Shown here: piece by piece, positions 23,992 to 33,690 of the stretch | Position numbering within the stretch: position 1 is the stretch's first letter | How the letters are laid out: each line of letters begins with the position of its first letter | Source of the DNA: Chitinophaga pinensis | GTDB taxonomy: Bacteria > Bacteroidota > Bacteroidia > B-17B0 > Aurantibacillaceae | Length of the DNA stretch: 64,000 nt | Direction: 5' to 3' | Assembly (NCBI GenBank): GCA_945860225.1 | Contig: CAMAPT010000009.1 | Span: 59,262-123,261, forward strand | Program-made: the position numbers and the translations under genes | The notes under the pieces: model-generated | The model's input: the letters and a program-made list of their open reading frames with translations, nothing else | Databases searched by the model: none | Told to the model about the DNA's origin: nothing

Positions 23992-26667
23992 TTATTGTTT
24001 AATTATTTTTTGAGTATAAGAATTACTTTCTCCATTCACCATTAATTGATAAAAACCAGTTTTTAATTCGCTTAAATCAATGCTTGTTTCTGAAGATACA
24101 ATTTGTTTTTCGAAAACTACTTTGCCTAAAACATCAACAATCACAATAGTAGAATTCTTAAAAGTATTTTTAATAGTAATTACATCCGTAAATGGATTTG
24201 GGAATACAGAAACTGATGATTCATTTACTAACTGAGTAATACCAGTACATAAAGAGACAGATTGAGTTATAGTTGATGAATTTGAACATCCGTTTGCATC
24301 TGTTCCTGTTACAGTATAAACTGTATTAGTAGTTGGATTAACAACAATAGCTGAACCACTAGAAGTTGTGTTCCATAAATAAGTATTTGCTCCAGTAGCG
24401 GTTAAAGTGCTAGTTTCTCCAGTGCAAATAATAGCATTGCTGGTAGACACAGATACTGTAGGTAACGCATTTAAAACAACCGTTAAAGTTTCTGTATCTA
24501 TACATCCTTGTGTATCTAAACCTGTAACAGTGTAATTAGTATTTGAAGCAGGTGTAGCAGTAATAGAAGGTGAGTTAGAGCCAGTATTCCATGAATAATT
24601 AACTACTCCTGCCGCTGTTAATGTGGTTGATTGTCCGGCACAAACCGCAAGTAATCCAGATACAGAAACTGAAGGATTATTTACAGTTAAAGTAACCGTG
24701 TTTGAATTAGTTGAACCACATCCATTAGTTACTGTTAAATAATAATTTCCTGCATTTAATACTTGAACTGTAGGAAGAGCTATAGTTGCCATTGTTGCGG
24801 TACTAACTGGAGATGAATTAAAATACCATTGTACAGTCGTAGAATTAGATGAAACTGCAGATGTAAAAGAGGTATTCGCATTTATACAGACTGTTTTACT
24901 ACTTGGTGATGATAATACTGAAGGAGCATTATTAATTAAAATATTAGAATTATTTCTTTCTCCTTTTTGAACTGGATTTGATGATACAACACGAACTCTA
25001 TAATTTGTGCCATACGCAACCGTAGAAGGCACGGTAGCAGTAATAGTTCCAGATGAAGTTGCGCTGATTGTTCCAATAGAAACAGGAGAAGCAAAACTAC
25101 CAGTTGCATCTGAAAGTTGTGCTGTAAAAATATTTCCAATGTTACATGTTCCGTTAATAGAATATGGTACCGTTAAAGTATTACCTGCACATAACGATGG
25201 TGTTGCAACGGTTAATGTTTTTAACTGATTATATTTAGCAATAAAACTATTATAAAAACTTCCAAAGGGAGCAGTTGATGTTGAATCATAAGGCGAAGGA
25301 TCAAAATCATTGACTACTCTCATAGACCCAATTAAATTAATTTGTCCTGAATTTTCGACTGAGATACAATGCCCTCCTGTATAATTAAATCCTGGCGTAC
25401 TACCTCCAAATCTAAAACACCATTGTTGAGCGCCCGTGTTGTCTAACTTTTCAACAAACCCATCTACATCTCCTGTTGCAACCATATTAAAAGCAGTGCC
25501 TCCATTATTAAAATTTTTTGTGCCATTAAACGCTCCTGTATAATAAATATTATTATTAGCATCTACATTTACATAATCACCAAAAGCATTAATACTTAGA
25601 TTACTTAATTGGTAATGTCTTGCCCAATTAAATGTACCTATAGAAGAAATTCTAACTAGAAATTCGTCAGTTGCAACTGCTGCTAGTGTATAAGCAGATG
25701 TTGAGCTTATATCAAAATCAACGGTACCTGAAAATTTACCTACAATGATAGGATTTCCAAAGGCGTCTAATTTTAATTGTTTCACAGATTCACTATTTGT
25801 GTTCCCAATTTGGCCAACCCATTGTAAAGCCATTGATGAATTATATTTAGCAACATACACATCATAACCGCCAGCAGTATTCAATGTATAAGTAGATACC
25901 GAGGGGTCAAAATCAGTATTTGAATCAAAAGTTCCGGCCAAATAAATATTTCCACTATTATCAACTTCACATAATGTTCTAAATCTTCCAAAATTCACAA
26001 ATCGATTTAATAAATTCAAATTAGAATCATACATCACAAACATATTAGATCCAGTGGTTGCAGAGGTTTCGTTTGCAATACCAGCTCCAAAATCAAAATC
26101 TTGAGTTCCCCAGAAATATCCACCTAAATAAATTTTACCCGCCGCATCAATTTTAATAGATTCAAAAGAACTATAATTAGTAGCAGTAAAAGTATTGACC
26201 GATAAAAAATTAAAATTTTGATCATATTTTGCAATAAAGGCTTTTCGATTAGCCGTGCCAGAGCTAACGTTAAATACTGAAGCAGATGGATCAAAATCTG
26301 CGGTGCCATTTATATCTCCTACTATATAATAATTTCCGGAAGCATCTCGAGCGGCATCTTGCGCAATAACATTAGCTGTGCCTTGAACACTTAAATGATT
26401 TATATAATTACCTAAAGCACTATACTTAATCAAATAAAAACCAAAACTATTAGCATTAGGTAATACAATAGTGGCAGCTCCTGGATCCACATCATTAATA
26501 CTGCCGGCGTATGCTCCAGCCATTATAATGTCGCCATTAGACTCTTTAAATAGTCCTACATGCTCCATCTGGCCATAGCCAGCATTACGGTAAACGGTAT
26601 CCAACTTTTGAGAAAAACTAGAGAGACTAGCACCTAAAATCATTAATGTTGTAAATATTTTTTTCAT
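23992..26667 (-). CDS. Large T9SS surface protein with SBBP-like repeats and Ig-like domains
   Basis: 891 residues. After a signal peptide (FTTLMILGASLSSFSQ) the first 480 residues carry SBBP-type repeats: recurring blocks of the form FIAKYDQNFN..., VDNSGNIYLAGTF, LDAFGNPIIVGKF, and WVGQIGNTNSESV, each about 45-50 residues with FDPS or DFDP motifs. These predict a beta-propeller. From about 490, domains of the type seen before sorting signals follow (TLTVATPSLCAGNTLTVPYS, GNYYLTVTNGCGSTNSNTVT, two tandem CxGxxxTLTATG units near 675-800). The last about 75 residues are a type A sorting domain (VSVFPNPFTDVITIKN, LSELKTGFYQLMVNG). Secreted to the surface. Lies in the inserted block, divergent from a histidine kinase gene. 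Confidence 0.9.
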   Translation of the reverse strand: MKKIFTTLMILGASLSSFSQKLDTVYRNAGYGQMEHVGLFKESNGDIIMAGAYAGSINDVDPGAATIVLPNANSFGFYLIKYSALGNYINHLSVQGTANVIAQDAARDASGNYYIVGDINGTADFDPSASVFNVSSGTANRKAFIAKYDQNFNFLSVNTFTATNYSSFESIKIDAAGKIYLGGYFWGTQDFDFGAGIANETSATTGSNMFVMYDSNLNLLNRFVNFGRFRTLCEVDNSGNIYLAGTFDSNTDFDPSVSTYTLNTAGGYDVYVAKYNSSMALQWVGQIGNTNSESVKQLKLDAFGNPIIVGKFSGTVDFDISSTSAYTLAAVATDEFLVRISSIGTFNWARHYQLSNLSINAFGDYVNVDANNNIYYTGAFNGTKNFNNGGTAFNMVATGDVDGFVEKLDNTGAQQWCFRFGGSTPGFNYTGGHCISVENSGQINLIGSMRVVNDFDPSPYDSTSTAPFGSFYNSFIAKYNQLKTLTVATPSLCAGNTLTVPYSINGTCNIGNIFTAQLSDATGSFASPVSIGTISATSSGTITATVPSTVAYGTNYRVRVVSSNPVQKGERNNSNILINNAPSVLSSPSSKTVCINANTSFTSAVSSNSTTVQWYFNSSPVSTATMATIALPTVQVLNAGNYYLTVTNGCGSTNSNTVTLTVNNPSVSVSGLLAVCAGQSTTLTAAGVVNYSWNTGSNSPSITATPASNTNYTVTGLDTQGCIDTETLTVVLNALPTVSVSTSNAIICTGETSTLTATGANTYLWNTTSSGSAIVVNPTTNTVYTVTGTDANGCSNSSTITQSVSLCTGITQLVNESSVSVFPNPFTDVITIKNTFKNSTIVIVDVLGKVVFEKQIVSSETSIDLSELKTGFYQLMVNGESNSYTQKIIKQ

Positions 26668-26770
26668 GGTTTAAATTTTTGATTAGCATAAAATTGCACC
26701 ATTAACCTAGGAACGTAAAAAAAATAGGGCGAATACCTTCCTTTTTTGAGTAAATGAGTGTATTTTTAAT

Positions 26771-28549
26771 GTGGCTATGAACAAACTTTTTCTTTTCATC
26801 ATCCTTTTTATAACCCAACAGGCTTTGTCTCAAACTGACACGGCTAAAATCAATGCGCTAAATAAGCGTTCAGAAAATTTAAGTAAAGTAGATGTGGATA
26901 GCTCCAGCTATTTGGCTCAAGAAGCCTTAACATTAGCCAAAGAAGCAAACTTTAAAAGAGGAATTGCCGCTGCCACCAAAAACATAGCCATCTGCAACTA
27001 TGTAAATGGCAAATCAGATATCGCTATTAAACAATTTATTGAAGCCATCAAATTATTTGAAGATTTAAAAGACGTTAATGAACTAGCGCATTGTTATTCT
27101 CAAATGGGAATTGCTTATTACCTGCAATACCAATACGACAATGCTTTAAAATACTATGATAAATCGATTGAACTTTATAAAAAAACCACCAATAAAAAAG
27201 ATTTAGCGGGTGTTTATATTAACCAAGGCGTTTCATACACCTATGTCAAAAAAATGGATTTGGCAGAAATCAACTACAACGAAGCACTAAAAATTTATCA
27301 AGAAATAAATTACGAACCGGGATTTGGACCTGCCTACAACTCCTTAGCAAAAATATATTACGCAAAAAAAGAGTATGCCAAAGCCATTAGTTATTACAAA
27401 CTAGCGGAACAATATTCTTTAAAATCAAATAACAAATACCATTTAATTACCAATTACAATTCTTTAGCCATGTGTTATAAAGAATTAAAAGAATATGAAA
27501 AAGCCAAAGCTTATTCCGAAAAAAGTATTGCTATTAGCAAAGAAGTAGGTTCTGTTGAAAGAGAATTGTTTTGCCACGAAACCATGGCCGATATTTTATT
27601 TTCGATGGGTGATTACAAAAATGCCTATGTTAGTTTTCAAAATTATGCTTCATTAAAAGACACCTTGTTTAATCAAGATAAAAATGATGCGATTGCCGAA
27701 ATGCAGGCCAAATTTGATGTAGAAAAGAATCAACAAAAGGTAAAAGAAATAGAACTACAGAAAAAAATTGACGATGAAGCGAACACAAAACAGCGATTGC
27801 TTTTAATCGTAGTTATTGTAGTCATTTTAATCTCCTTAGTGTTTACCATTTTACTATATAAGAATAAGCAAAAAGTAAATAGTTTGTTGGAACAAAAAAA
27901 CGCCGCCACACAAGCTAACCTCGAACAAAAAGAAGTGATGATGAGTGAAATTCACCATCGCGTCAAAAACAATTTACAAATGGTGTCTTCTATTTTAGAT
28001 TTACAAGCAAGAGATTTAACGGATGAAAAGTCGACGCGCGTAATAGAAGATAGCTTAAGTCGTATTAACGCTATTTCCTTGATTCATCAACGCTTGTACC
28101 AATCTGATAATATCAGAGGAATAAAAATTAACACCTACTTGCAAGAATTAGCACATGACATTTTGAAGAACTTTTCTTCGTCTGTTACAACCACACCAAT
28201 TCAGTTAACATGCAAAGTAGATGGCCTGAATATGGATTTAGAATCTGCTATTCCTATTGGTTTAATTACGGCAGAATTAATCACTAATGCCTGCAAATAT
28301 GCCTTTACATCCATCGAAAAACCAGAAATTACCATCACTCTCAATAAACAACAAGACGCTCTTGTATTAATAGTGACTGATAATGGAGTAGGAAAACAAG
28401 CAGCAGTAAATGAATCAGGCACTTCGTTTGGCACTAAATTAATTAAATCCTTATCACGTAAATTACGCGCTGAAATCATAGAAGATACTTCTAATAAAGG
28501 CACGAGCATACAATTAAAAATTAATAGCTTTAAGTTATATGACATCTAA
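26771..28549 (+). CDS. TPR-containing sensor histidine kinase (HisKA_2 type)
   Basis: 592 residues. A signal sequence (LFLFIILFITQQALSQ) is followed by periplasmic tetratricopeptide repeats (about 45-300; for example AHCYSQMGIAYYLQYQYDNA and YNSLAMCYKELKEYEKAKAY), a coiled stretch, and one transmembrane helix (343-362). The cytoplasmic kinase has the His box SEIHHRVKNNLQMVSSIL (His395/396), typical of HisKA_2 enzymes, and an ATPase domain with LITAELITNACKYAF (N-box), VTDNGVGK and GTSFGTKLI. It probably senses an extracytoplasmic protein or ligand via the TPRs and phosphorylates the response regulator, whose ATG overlaps its stop by 11 nt. Confidence 0.94.
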   Translation: MAMNKLFLFIILFITQQALSQTDTAKINALNKRSENLSKVDVDSSSYLAQEALTLAKEANFKRGIAAATKNIAICNYVNGKSDIAIKQFIEAIKLFEDLKDVNELAHCYSQMGIAYYLQYQYDNALKYYDKSIELYKKTTNKKDLAGVYINQGVSYTYVKKMDLAEINYNEALKIYQEINYEPGFGPAYNSLAKIYYAKKEYAKAISYYKLAEQYSLKSNNKYHLITNYNSLAMCYKELKEYEKAKAYSEKSIAISKEVGSVERELFCHETMADILFSMGDYKNAYVSFQNYASLKDTLFNQDKNDAIAEMQAKFDVEKNQQKVKEIELQKKIDDEANTKQRLLLIVVIVVILISLVFTILLYKNKQKVNSLLEQKNAATQANLEQKEVMMSEIHHRVKNNLQMVSSILDLQARDLTDEKSTRVIEDSLSRINAISLIHQRLYQSDNIRGIKINTYLQELAHDILKNFSSSVTTTPIQLTCKVDGLNMDLESAIPIGLITAELITNACKYAFTSIEKPEITITLNKQQDALVLIVTDNGVGKQAAVNESGTSFGTKLIKSLSRKLRAEIIEDTSNKGTSIQLKINSFKLYDI

Positions 28550-29273
28550 TTTAAAAATAGCAATCGTAGAAGACGAACCATTAATTGCTGACCATATTGA
28601 ACAATATGTATTAGATGCAGGTTTTAAAAGTGCTGGCATTGCCGATAACTTTAGCGATGCAAAAGAACTATTGCAAAAAGAAAACCCTGATTTAATTTTA
28701 TTAGATATTAATTTAGGCGATGGACCAGATGGGATTGACATTGCACATTACATCAATCAATATTACAAAAAACCTTTTATTTTTATTTCATCAAATACGG
28801 ATTCTAAAACATTAGAACGTGTGAAAATTACCAATCCATTTGGATTTATTGTAAAACCATTTAAAGCTGGTGATATACAAACACAAATAAATTTAGCTTG
28901 GCATAGTTATAATTTACAAAAAGAAAATACGCAAGTCTCCTTCTCAGATTCATTTTTAGTGAACGATCATTTTTTTATTAAAGACAAACATAGTTTGGTA
29001 AAGGTAAATTATGCTGATGTATTATATGCAGAAGCTTGTGATAATTATAGTATTATATATGCCAAACAAACAAAATACATTTTAAGTTATACCTTAAAAG
29101 TGGTGGAAGAAAAATTATCCTTATTTCATTTCTTTAGAACGCACCGTTCCTTTTTAGTGAACCTTAAACATATTGAAAAAGTAAATCCAAAAGAGGTTTT
29201 AGTAAATGGTAAAGTAATTCCCGTAAGCGAAAATAGCCGTGCAGAATTGTTGCAGAAGTTGAATTTGTTTTAA
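28539..29273 (+). CDS. LytTR-family response regulator
   Basis: 244 residues. The receiver domain (1-120) has the acidic pair in IAIVEDEPLIADH, phospho-acceptor Asp56 in DLILLDINLGDGPDG, Thr/Ser at FISSNTDS, and the Lys in GFIVKPF. The C-terminal LytTR DNA-binding domain (about 140-240) shows VKVNYADVLYAEACDNYSII, the long strand YILSYTLKVVEEKL, and FFRTHRSFLVNLKHIEKV, all characteristic. It is translationally coupled to the kinase, forming a two-component pair, and ends 55 nt from mrp, which is convergent. The neighbouring secreted-protein operon is an obvious but unproven target. Confidence 0.95.
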   Translation: MTSNLKIAIVEDEPLIADHIEQYVLDAGFKSAGIADNFSDAKELLQKENPDLILLDINLGDGPDGIDIAHYINQYYKKPFIFISSNTDSKTLERVKITNPFGFIVKPFKAGDIQTQINLAWHSYNLQKENTQVSFSDSFLVNDHFFIKDKHSLVKVNYADVLYAEACDNYSIIYAKQTKYILSYTLKVVEEKLSLFHFFRTHRSFLVNLKHIEKVNPKEVLVNGKVIPVSENSRAELLQKLNLF

Positions 29274-29276
29274 ACC

Positions 29277-29311
29277 AAAAAAGCTCCTTCAAACACTGAA
29301 GGAGCTTTTTT
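29277..29311. terminator. Bidirectional terminator between the response regulator and mrp
   Basis: AAAAAAGCTCCTTC / GAAGGAGCTTTTTT stem-loop. It shares its core with the hairpin beside the mrp remnant (22323-22357). Confidence 0.92.
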
Positions 29312-29327
29312 GTTTTTATAATTTAAA

Positions 29328-30422
29328 CTAAGCTGTAGCTGCTTTCCCCTTTACCTTATTAGCATTTAAAATAGCAATTTGTTGCGCTATGTTTTGAGCC
29401 ATTTCTCTAAAAGCTAATGCTTGTGGTGTTGTCTCTTGTAATACTGCCGGACGACCAGCATCACCAGCTTCACGTATACTTTGCACTAAAGGTATTTGTC
29501 CTAATAAAGGTAAATTCATTTCGGTTGCCAAATTTTTGGCCCCATCTCTTCCAAAAATATAGTATTTATTATCCGGTAATTCTTCCGGTGTAAAATATGC
29601 CATGTTTTCAACTATCCCCAAAACAGGAACATTAAGTGCCGGTAACTTAAATAAAGCAATTCCCTTACGAGCATCTGCTAATGCTACCGATTGAGGGGTA
29701 CTCACGATAACTGCGCCTGTAATAGGTACAGTGCTGCATAATGTAATTTGTATGTCTCCGGTTCCGGGAGGTAAATCCACTATTAAATAATCTAATTCTC
29801 CCCAATTAGTATCTGTAAATAGCTGGGTTAACGCTTTAGAAGCCATTGGTCCTCGCAAAGCAATCACTTGGTCTGGCCCAGCTAAAAAACCAACTGAGTT
29901 TAATTTAACACCATAGCTTTCTACCGGTTTCATTTTCGGTTTCCCCTCGTACTCCGATTTTCCGGGCATATCATTTTGCACATCAAACATAATCGTTTGT
30001 GATGGGCCATAAATATCAGCATCTACTAAACCAACCTTAGCTCCTTGTTTGGCTAAAGCCACGGCTAAATTAGCCGAAACGGTAGATTTACCAACTCCCC
30101 CTTTTCCGGAAGCAACAGCAATCACATTTTTCACCTTTGATAAAGTTCCCAAATCTTTATCTCGTGTAGAAGTTACATTAGCCGTCATGTTCACATTCAC
30201 AATAGCTTCCTTATCCACATAATGCTTAATAGCGTTCACACAAGCATTATGAATCATGTCTTTCATTGGACATGCAGGCGTGGTTAAAACCACCGTAAAA
30301 GAGACATTTTTGCCCTCTACTGCAACATCTTTTACCATGCCTAAAGTCACCAAATCTTTTTTAAGATCCGGATCGTCTACGTATTTCAATGCGTCTATAA
30401 CGCTATCAACTGTAATTGCCAT
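29328..30422 (-). CDS. mrp: Mrp/NBP35-family iron-sulfur cluster carrier ATPase
   Basis: 364 residues. An N-terminal MIP18/DUF59 domain (about 4-80, with TTPACPMKDMI) is joined to a deviant Walker P-loop ATPase: GKGGVGKST (106-114), VDADIYGPSQ, DLPPGTGDIQ and the Mrp signature region GIVENMAYF. It assembles and transfers [4Fe-4S] clusters to apoproteins. The CxxC pair that many Mrp proteins carry after this region is replaced by FTPEELPDNKYY; I recall the same in other Bacteroidota. Its 3' end is duplicated at 22362-22596. It is the last gene of a minus-strand run starting at gatA or upstream of it. Confidence 0.95.
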   Translation of the reverse strand: MAITVDSVIDALKYVDDPDLKKDLVTLGMVKDVAVEGKNVSFTVVLTTPACPMKDMIHNACVNAIKHYVDKEAIVNVNMTANVTSTRDKDLGTLSKVKNVIAVASGKGGVGKSTVSANLAVALAKQGAKVGLVDADIYGPSQTIMFDVQNDMPGKSEYEGKPKMKPVESYGVKLNSVGFLAGPDQVIALRGPMASKALTQLFTDTNWGELDYLIVDLPPGTGDIQITLCSTVPITGAVIVSTPQSVALADARKGIALFKLPALNVPVLGIVENMAYFTPEELPDNKYYIFGRDGAKNLATEMNLPLLGQIPLVQSIREAGDAGRPAVLQETTPQALAFREMAQNIAQQIAILNANKVKGKAATA

Positions 30423-30424
30423 TT

Positions 30425-31315
30425 TTATTTTCTAATAAAGTTACTTAATGTATTTAAATAGTTATCAAAACCCATTTTTTTTGGTATTTCTCCATGATCG
30501 GCACCTGATATTCTATAAGCATCTTTATAAATTCCGTTATAATTTTTATAAACTACCTCACCATGCGTATTAATATTTAAAAAATTATCATTAGTGCCAT
30601 GAATCCAACAAAAAGGTTGTTGTATAGTTTTGATTTCCTCGGCATTATCAATTTTTAAATTTGTAAAAAAAGAGGCTGGCATATTTAACATACTACCATC
30701 ATTTACCATCACATCAACGGAAGCAAAGGGTGCCTCTAAAATTAACTTTGACGGCTTGATACTTCTTGGTTTATTAGTCAATTCACAAGCTGGTGCTGAA
30801 CCCATACTAAAACCATACATCATCAATCTATTGTTTGATAACCCATTTAATTTCAACCATGACAAAGCCGCATCCACATCCGCATATAAACCATTCTCTG
30901 TAGGTTTACCTTCGCTCAGTCCATAACCTCTATAATCAATCATTAATACACCATATTTGTTTTTACCAGATGTGTGTGCTAATAATTTTGCACGCTGCCA
31001 ATAAAAATCCATATGCCATTTATTTCCGTGACAATACATGATTACGGTGTCAGTTCGAATTTTTGAAATACTTCCAATATAAATAGCATGGATAGTAGTT
31101 GCAATATTATCCTCTGGGCCTTTAGAAGATAAAGTAAAATGATGAATCAAACTATCCGCAATACGATAAGAGTTATCTAAAATGAAATCTTGCTCACCCG
31201 TATAATTATCTAATTTATATTCTGTTATTTTATCAGATAAGTTATACAAATTATCATCTAGTCTCAAACAAGATGAAATTATAAAAAGAGTAAATATGAT
31301 GGTTATATATTTCAT
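30425..31315 (-). CDS. Alpha/beta-hydrolase lipoprotein
   Basis: 296 residues. The N-terminus has a lipoprotein signal (TIIFTLFIISSC). The hydrolase fold shows an HG oxyanion-hole motif (VIMYCHGNKWHMDFYW), DYRGYGLSEGKPTE, the nucleophile elbow GFSMGSAPA, an acid region with CWIHGTNDNFLN, and a final His in GADHGEIPK. It resembles the BAAT/prolyl-oligopeptidase-like hydrolases of unknown substrate. It lies between mrp (2-nt gap) and an outer-membrane protein gene whose stop overlaps its start by one base, so the three are co-transcribed. Confidence 0.88.
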   Translation of the reverse strand: MKYITIIFTLFIISSCLRLDDNLYNLSDKITEYKLDNYTGEQDFILDNSYRIADSLIHHFTLSSKGPEDNIATTIHAIYIGSISKIRTDTVIMYCHGNKWHMDFYWQRAKLLAHTSGKNKYGVLMIDYRGYGLSEGKPTENGLYADVDAALSWLKLNGLSNNRLMMYGFSMGSAPACELTNKPRSIKPSKLILEAPFASVDVMVNDGSMLNMPASFFTNLKIDNAEEIKTIQQPFCWIHGTNDNFLNINTHGEVVYKNYNGIYKDAYRISGADHGEIPKKMGFDNYLNTLSNFIRK

Positions 31316-31980
31316 TAAAATTTCCTAGTAAAATTTAAGTAAATGCCTACGGCTCCTTTTTGTTGTATACCAACATAATCAACCACATTAGGAATGTTTT
31401 TTTGACTCATTTGTAAAAATTTACACTCTAATGTATAACCCCATTTCTTCGTATTATAATTTATACCAATATGCGGATTGATGAAGGCATGATTTTTCTG
31501 TATTTCATTGTGTGCTTTTTTAGATGATAATTCAAACCAATTTGTTAAGCCAACATAAACAAATGCTTTATCGTTTAATATATCTTTATAAATATTCAAA
31601 TCTAACTGGGGCCAAACTCTGAATTTTTGATTCCATTTATCACACACTATATTTAAAGCAGAATTTGTAGTAATACCAAATTTCAGGCTATCATTTTTAT
31701 ATAAACTTTGGCATACCCCGATATCAGTTTGAAAATTTCCAAACAACAAAGCAGTAGTATGAACCGATGCAAAAGCAGTCGTTGACTTGGTAATACCTCG
31801 GCCATACATTAATGAAGTATAAGGAATTGGAATAACTGCGTCTCCAAAATGAATTAATGGTCCACCTAAATTAGCAGAAATAGCGTTTTGATTTTTAGCT
31901 AAAGGTTTCACAAATCGTGTGGGAGCACAGTTTTGAAACATAATTCCAATAATACTACCTATTATAATTAATCTTAACAT
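31315..31980 (-). CDS. Outer-membrane beta-barrel-like lipoprotein
   Basis: 221 residues. A lipoprotein signal (LIIIGSIIGIMFQNC) is followed by alternating hydrophobic and polar strands: NAISANLGGPLIHFGD, IPIPYTSLMYGRGIT, FGNFQTDIGVCQSLY, KAFVYVGLTNWFEL, and the C-terminal GAVGIYLNFTRKF ending in Phe. This is the pattern of a small outer-membrane barrel. No family name can be given. Overlaps both neighbours by one base (hydrolase downstream, gatA upstream), so it belongs to a gatA-mrp operon. Confidence 0.75.
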   Translation of the reverse strand: MLRLIIIGSIIGIMFQNCAPTRFVKPLAKNQNAISANLGGPLIHFGDAVIPIPYTSLMYGRGITKSTTAFASVHTTALLFGNFQTDIGVCQSLYKNDSLKFGITTNSALNIVCDKWNQKFRVWPQLDLNIYKDILNDKAFVYVGLTNWFELSSKKAHNEIQKNHAFINPHIGINYNTKKWGYTLECKFLQMSQKNIPNVVDYVGIQQKGAVGIYLNFTRKF

Positions 31981-33395
31981 TAAATCTGATTTGCTAAGTT
32001 TAATAAATTGGCTTCATCAAAATCTTTCCCCATAATTTGCAAGCCTATTGGTAACCCATTACTATGTAAGCCATTTTTAACAGAAACAGCCGGACATCCA
32101 ACAATGTTTGCTTGTACCGTAAAAATATCTTCTAAATACATTTTAATAGGATCGGTGCTGTTTTTACCAAACTCGAAAGCTGTACCCGGTGTAGAGGGTG
32201 TAACAATAAAATCATGTTGTGATAATATCTCACGAGTTTTTTCACGTATTTTATTTCTCACTTTTTGAGCCTTGCTGTAATAAGCATCATAGTATCCTGC
32301 ACTTAAAACAAATGTTCCCAACATAATTCTTCGCTTAACTTCTTTACCAAATCCTTCGCTACGCGTTTTTTTATACGTACTTTCTAAATCTGTTGCATTG
32401 GGACTTCTGTAGCCATAATGCACCCCATCAAACCTAGATAAATTAGATGACGCTTCGGCGGTAGTTAGTACATAATAGGTTGGTACCAAAAAATCTAAAT
32501 ACGGAAAATCAACCGCTGTTACCTGATGGCCATCCGTTTTTAATTTTTCTAATGCTTTTAAAGTTTGTGCTTTTACCTCAACATCTAAACCTTCAGACTC
32601 AACACATTCTTTTAAATACGCAATCTTATACGTTTTTGGCTCAGCTAACGTTTGCGAGTATTTACCAACAGGTTTTTTAGAAGCGGTTGTGTCATACTCA
32701 TCTTCACCCGCCATTATTTCTAATAACAATGCCGCATCTTCAACAGTTTTGGTAATAGGTCCTATTTGATCAAAGGAAGACGCATAAGCCACCAATCCCC
32801 AACGAGAAACACGTCCGTAAGTTGGTTTTAAGCCAACAGTTCCTGTAAATGAAGCCGGTTGACGAATCGACCCACCAGTATCGGAACCCAAACTCACATG
32901 ACACAAATTGGCCGCTACAGCAGCAGCAGAACCTCCGGAAGAACCACCAGGAACCGTTTTTTCGTTTAATGGATTGAGCACCTTTCCAAATGCTGAATTT
33001 TCGTTACTACTTCCCATAGCAAATTCATCACAATTCAAACGACCGATTATAATTGCATCTTCTGCTAATAATCTTTCAACAACAGTTGATGAATATAAAG
33101 ATTCAAATCCTTCTAAAATTTTTGAAGAACAAGACACCCTATGCCCCTTGTAACAAATATTATCTTTAATGCCAATAATTACACCCGCTAAACTGCCAAC
33201 ACCGGTACCATTGGCAATTTTTTGATCTATTTGTTTTGCTTGCGCTAATGCAGAATCATGAAAAACTTCCAAAAAAGCATTAAGGTGTTTTTTGGTTTCT
33301 ATTGTTTTTACAGACTCTTCTACCAATTGAGTGCAAGTAATCTTACCTGATTTTAAATCAGCTTCAAGATGTTTAATTGTTGTAAATGTATACAC
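31980..33395 (-). CDS. gatA: Asp-tRNA(Asn)/Glu-tRNA(Gln) amidotransferase subunit A
   Basis: 471 residues of the amidase-signature family. The catalytic Lys lies in GVIIGIKDNICYKG (Lys77), the cis-Ser and nucleophile in the Gly/Ser-rich block PGGSSGGSAAAVAANL and SDTGGSIRQPASFTG. The C-terminal GLPIGLQIMGKDFDEANLL is typical of GatA. It hydrolyses glutamine so that GatB can amidate mischarged Glu-tRNA(Gln) or Asp-tRNA(Asn). GatB and GatC are not in the window. The gene follows tatA on the minus strand after a hairpin. Confidence 0.96.
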   Translation of the reverse strand: MYTFTTIKHLEADLKSGKITCTQLVEESVKTIETKKHLNAFLEVFHDSALAQAKQIDQKIANGTGVGSLAGVIIGIKDNICYKGHRVSCSSKILEGFESLYSSTVVERLLAEDAIIIGRLNCDEFAMGSSNENSAFGKVLNPLNEKTVPGGSSGGSAAAVAANLCHVSLGSDTGGSIRQPASFTGTVGLKPTYGRVSRWGLVAYASSFDQIGPITKTVEDAALLLEIMAGEDEYDTTASKKPVGKYSQTLAEPKTYKIAYLKECVESEGLDVEVKAQTLKALEKLKTDGHQVTAVDFPYLDFLVPTYYVLTTAEASSNLSRFDGVHYGYRSPNATDLESTYKKTRSEGFGKEVKRRIMLGTFVLSAGYYDAYYSKAQKVRNKIREKTREILSQHDFIVTPSTPGTAFEFGKNSTDPIKMYLEDIFTVQANIVGCPAVSVKNGLHSNGLPIGLQIMGKDFDEANLLNLANQI

Positions 33396-33413
33396 AGTTT
33401 ATATATTAAATAA

Positions 33414-33445
33414 TAAAAGCGCCAATCGAAAGAATGACGCTCTTA
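33414..33445 (-). terminator. Hairpin between tatA and gatA
   Basis: On the minus strand AAGAGCG ... CGCTTTT closes a stem with inner ATTC/GATT-type pairing, followed by an AT-rich tail. It lies just downstream of tatA. Confidence 0.6.
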
Positions 33446-33464
33446 TAATGTACTATTTAAATTT

Positions 33465-33650
33465 TTATTTTTTTTCTAAGTCAGAAGAGGCCTCAGACTT
33501 CCCATCTTTGGCATCTTTAAATTCTTTTACCCCACGCCCTAATCCTTTCATTAAATCGGGGATTTTTTTTCCACCAAATAATAGTAATACAATTAAAAGA
33601 ATTGGGATCCATTCTCCAATACCCATATTCTGAAAAAACAAATGTGTCAT
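33465..33650 (-). CDS. tatA: Twin-arginine translocase subunit TatA/E
   Basis: 61 residues. The N-terminal helix [20 protein letters not shown] is followed by the hinge [20 protein letters not shown] and an amphipathic helix, then a short charged tail ([16 protein letters not shown]). This is the complete TatA pattern (GEW, FGGKKIP, LxKGLGRGxKEF). It oligomerises to form the pore for folded, cofactor-bearing proteins carrying twin-arginine signals. TatC is not in the window. Divergent from the epimerase gene. Confidence 0.95.
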   Translation of the reverse strand: MTHLFFQNMGIGEWIPILLIVLLLFGGKKIPDLMKGLGRGVKEFKDAKDGKSEASSDLEKK

Positions 33651-33690
33651 CTTATTAAATTTTAGACTACAAATATACTATTTAATTAGT

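Noticed and set aside
24936..25228. Frames inside the large T9SS gene on both strands
   Set aside because: They arise from its repeated Thr/Val/Ser-rich coding sequence in alternative frames.
26668..26770. Divergent promoter between the T9SS gene and the kinase gene as a LytTR binding site
   Set aside because: No pair of direct repeats with the spacing expected of LytTR sites could be identified with confidence.
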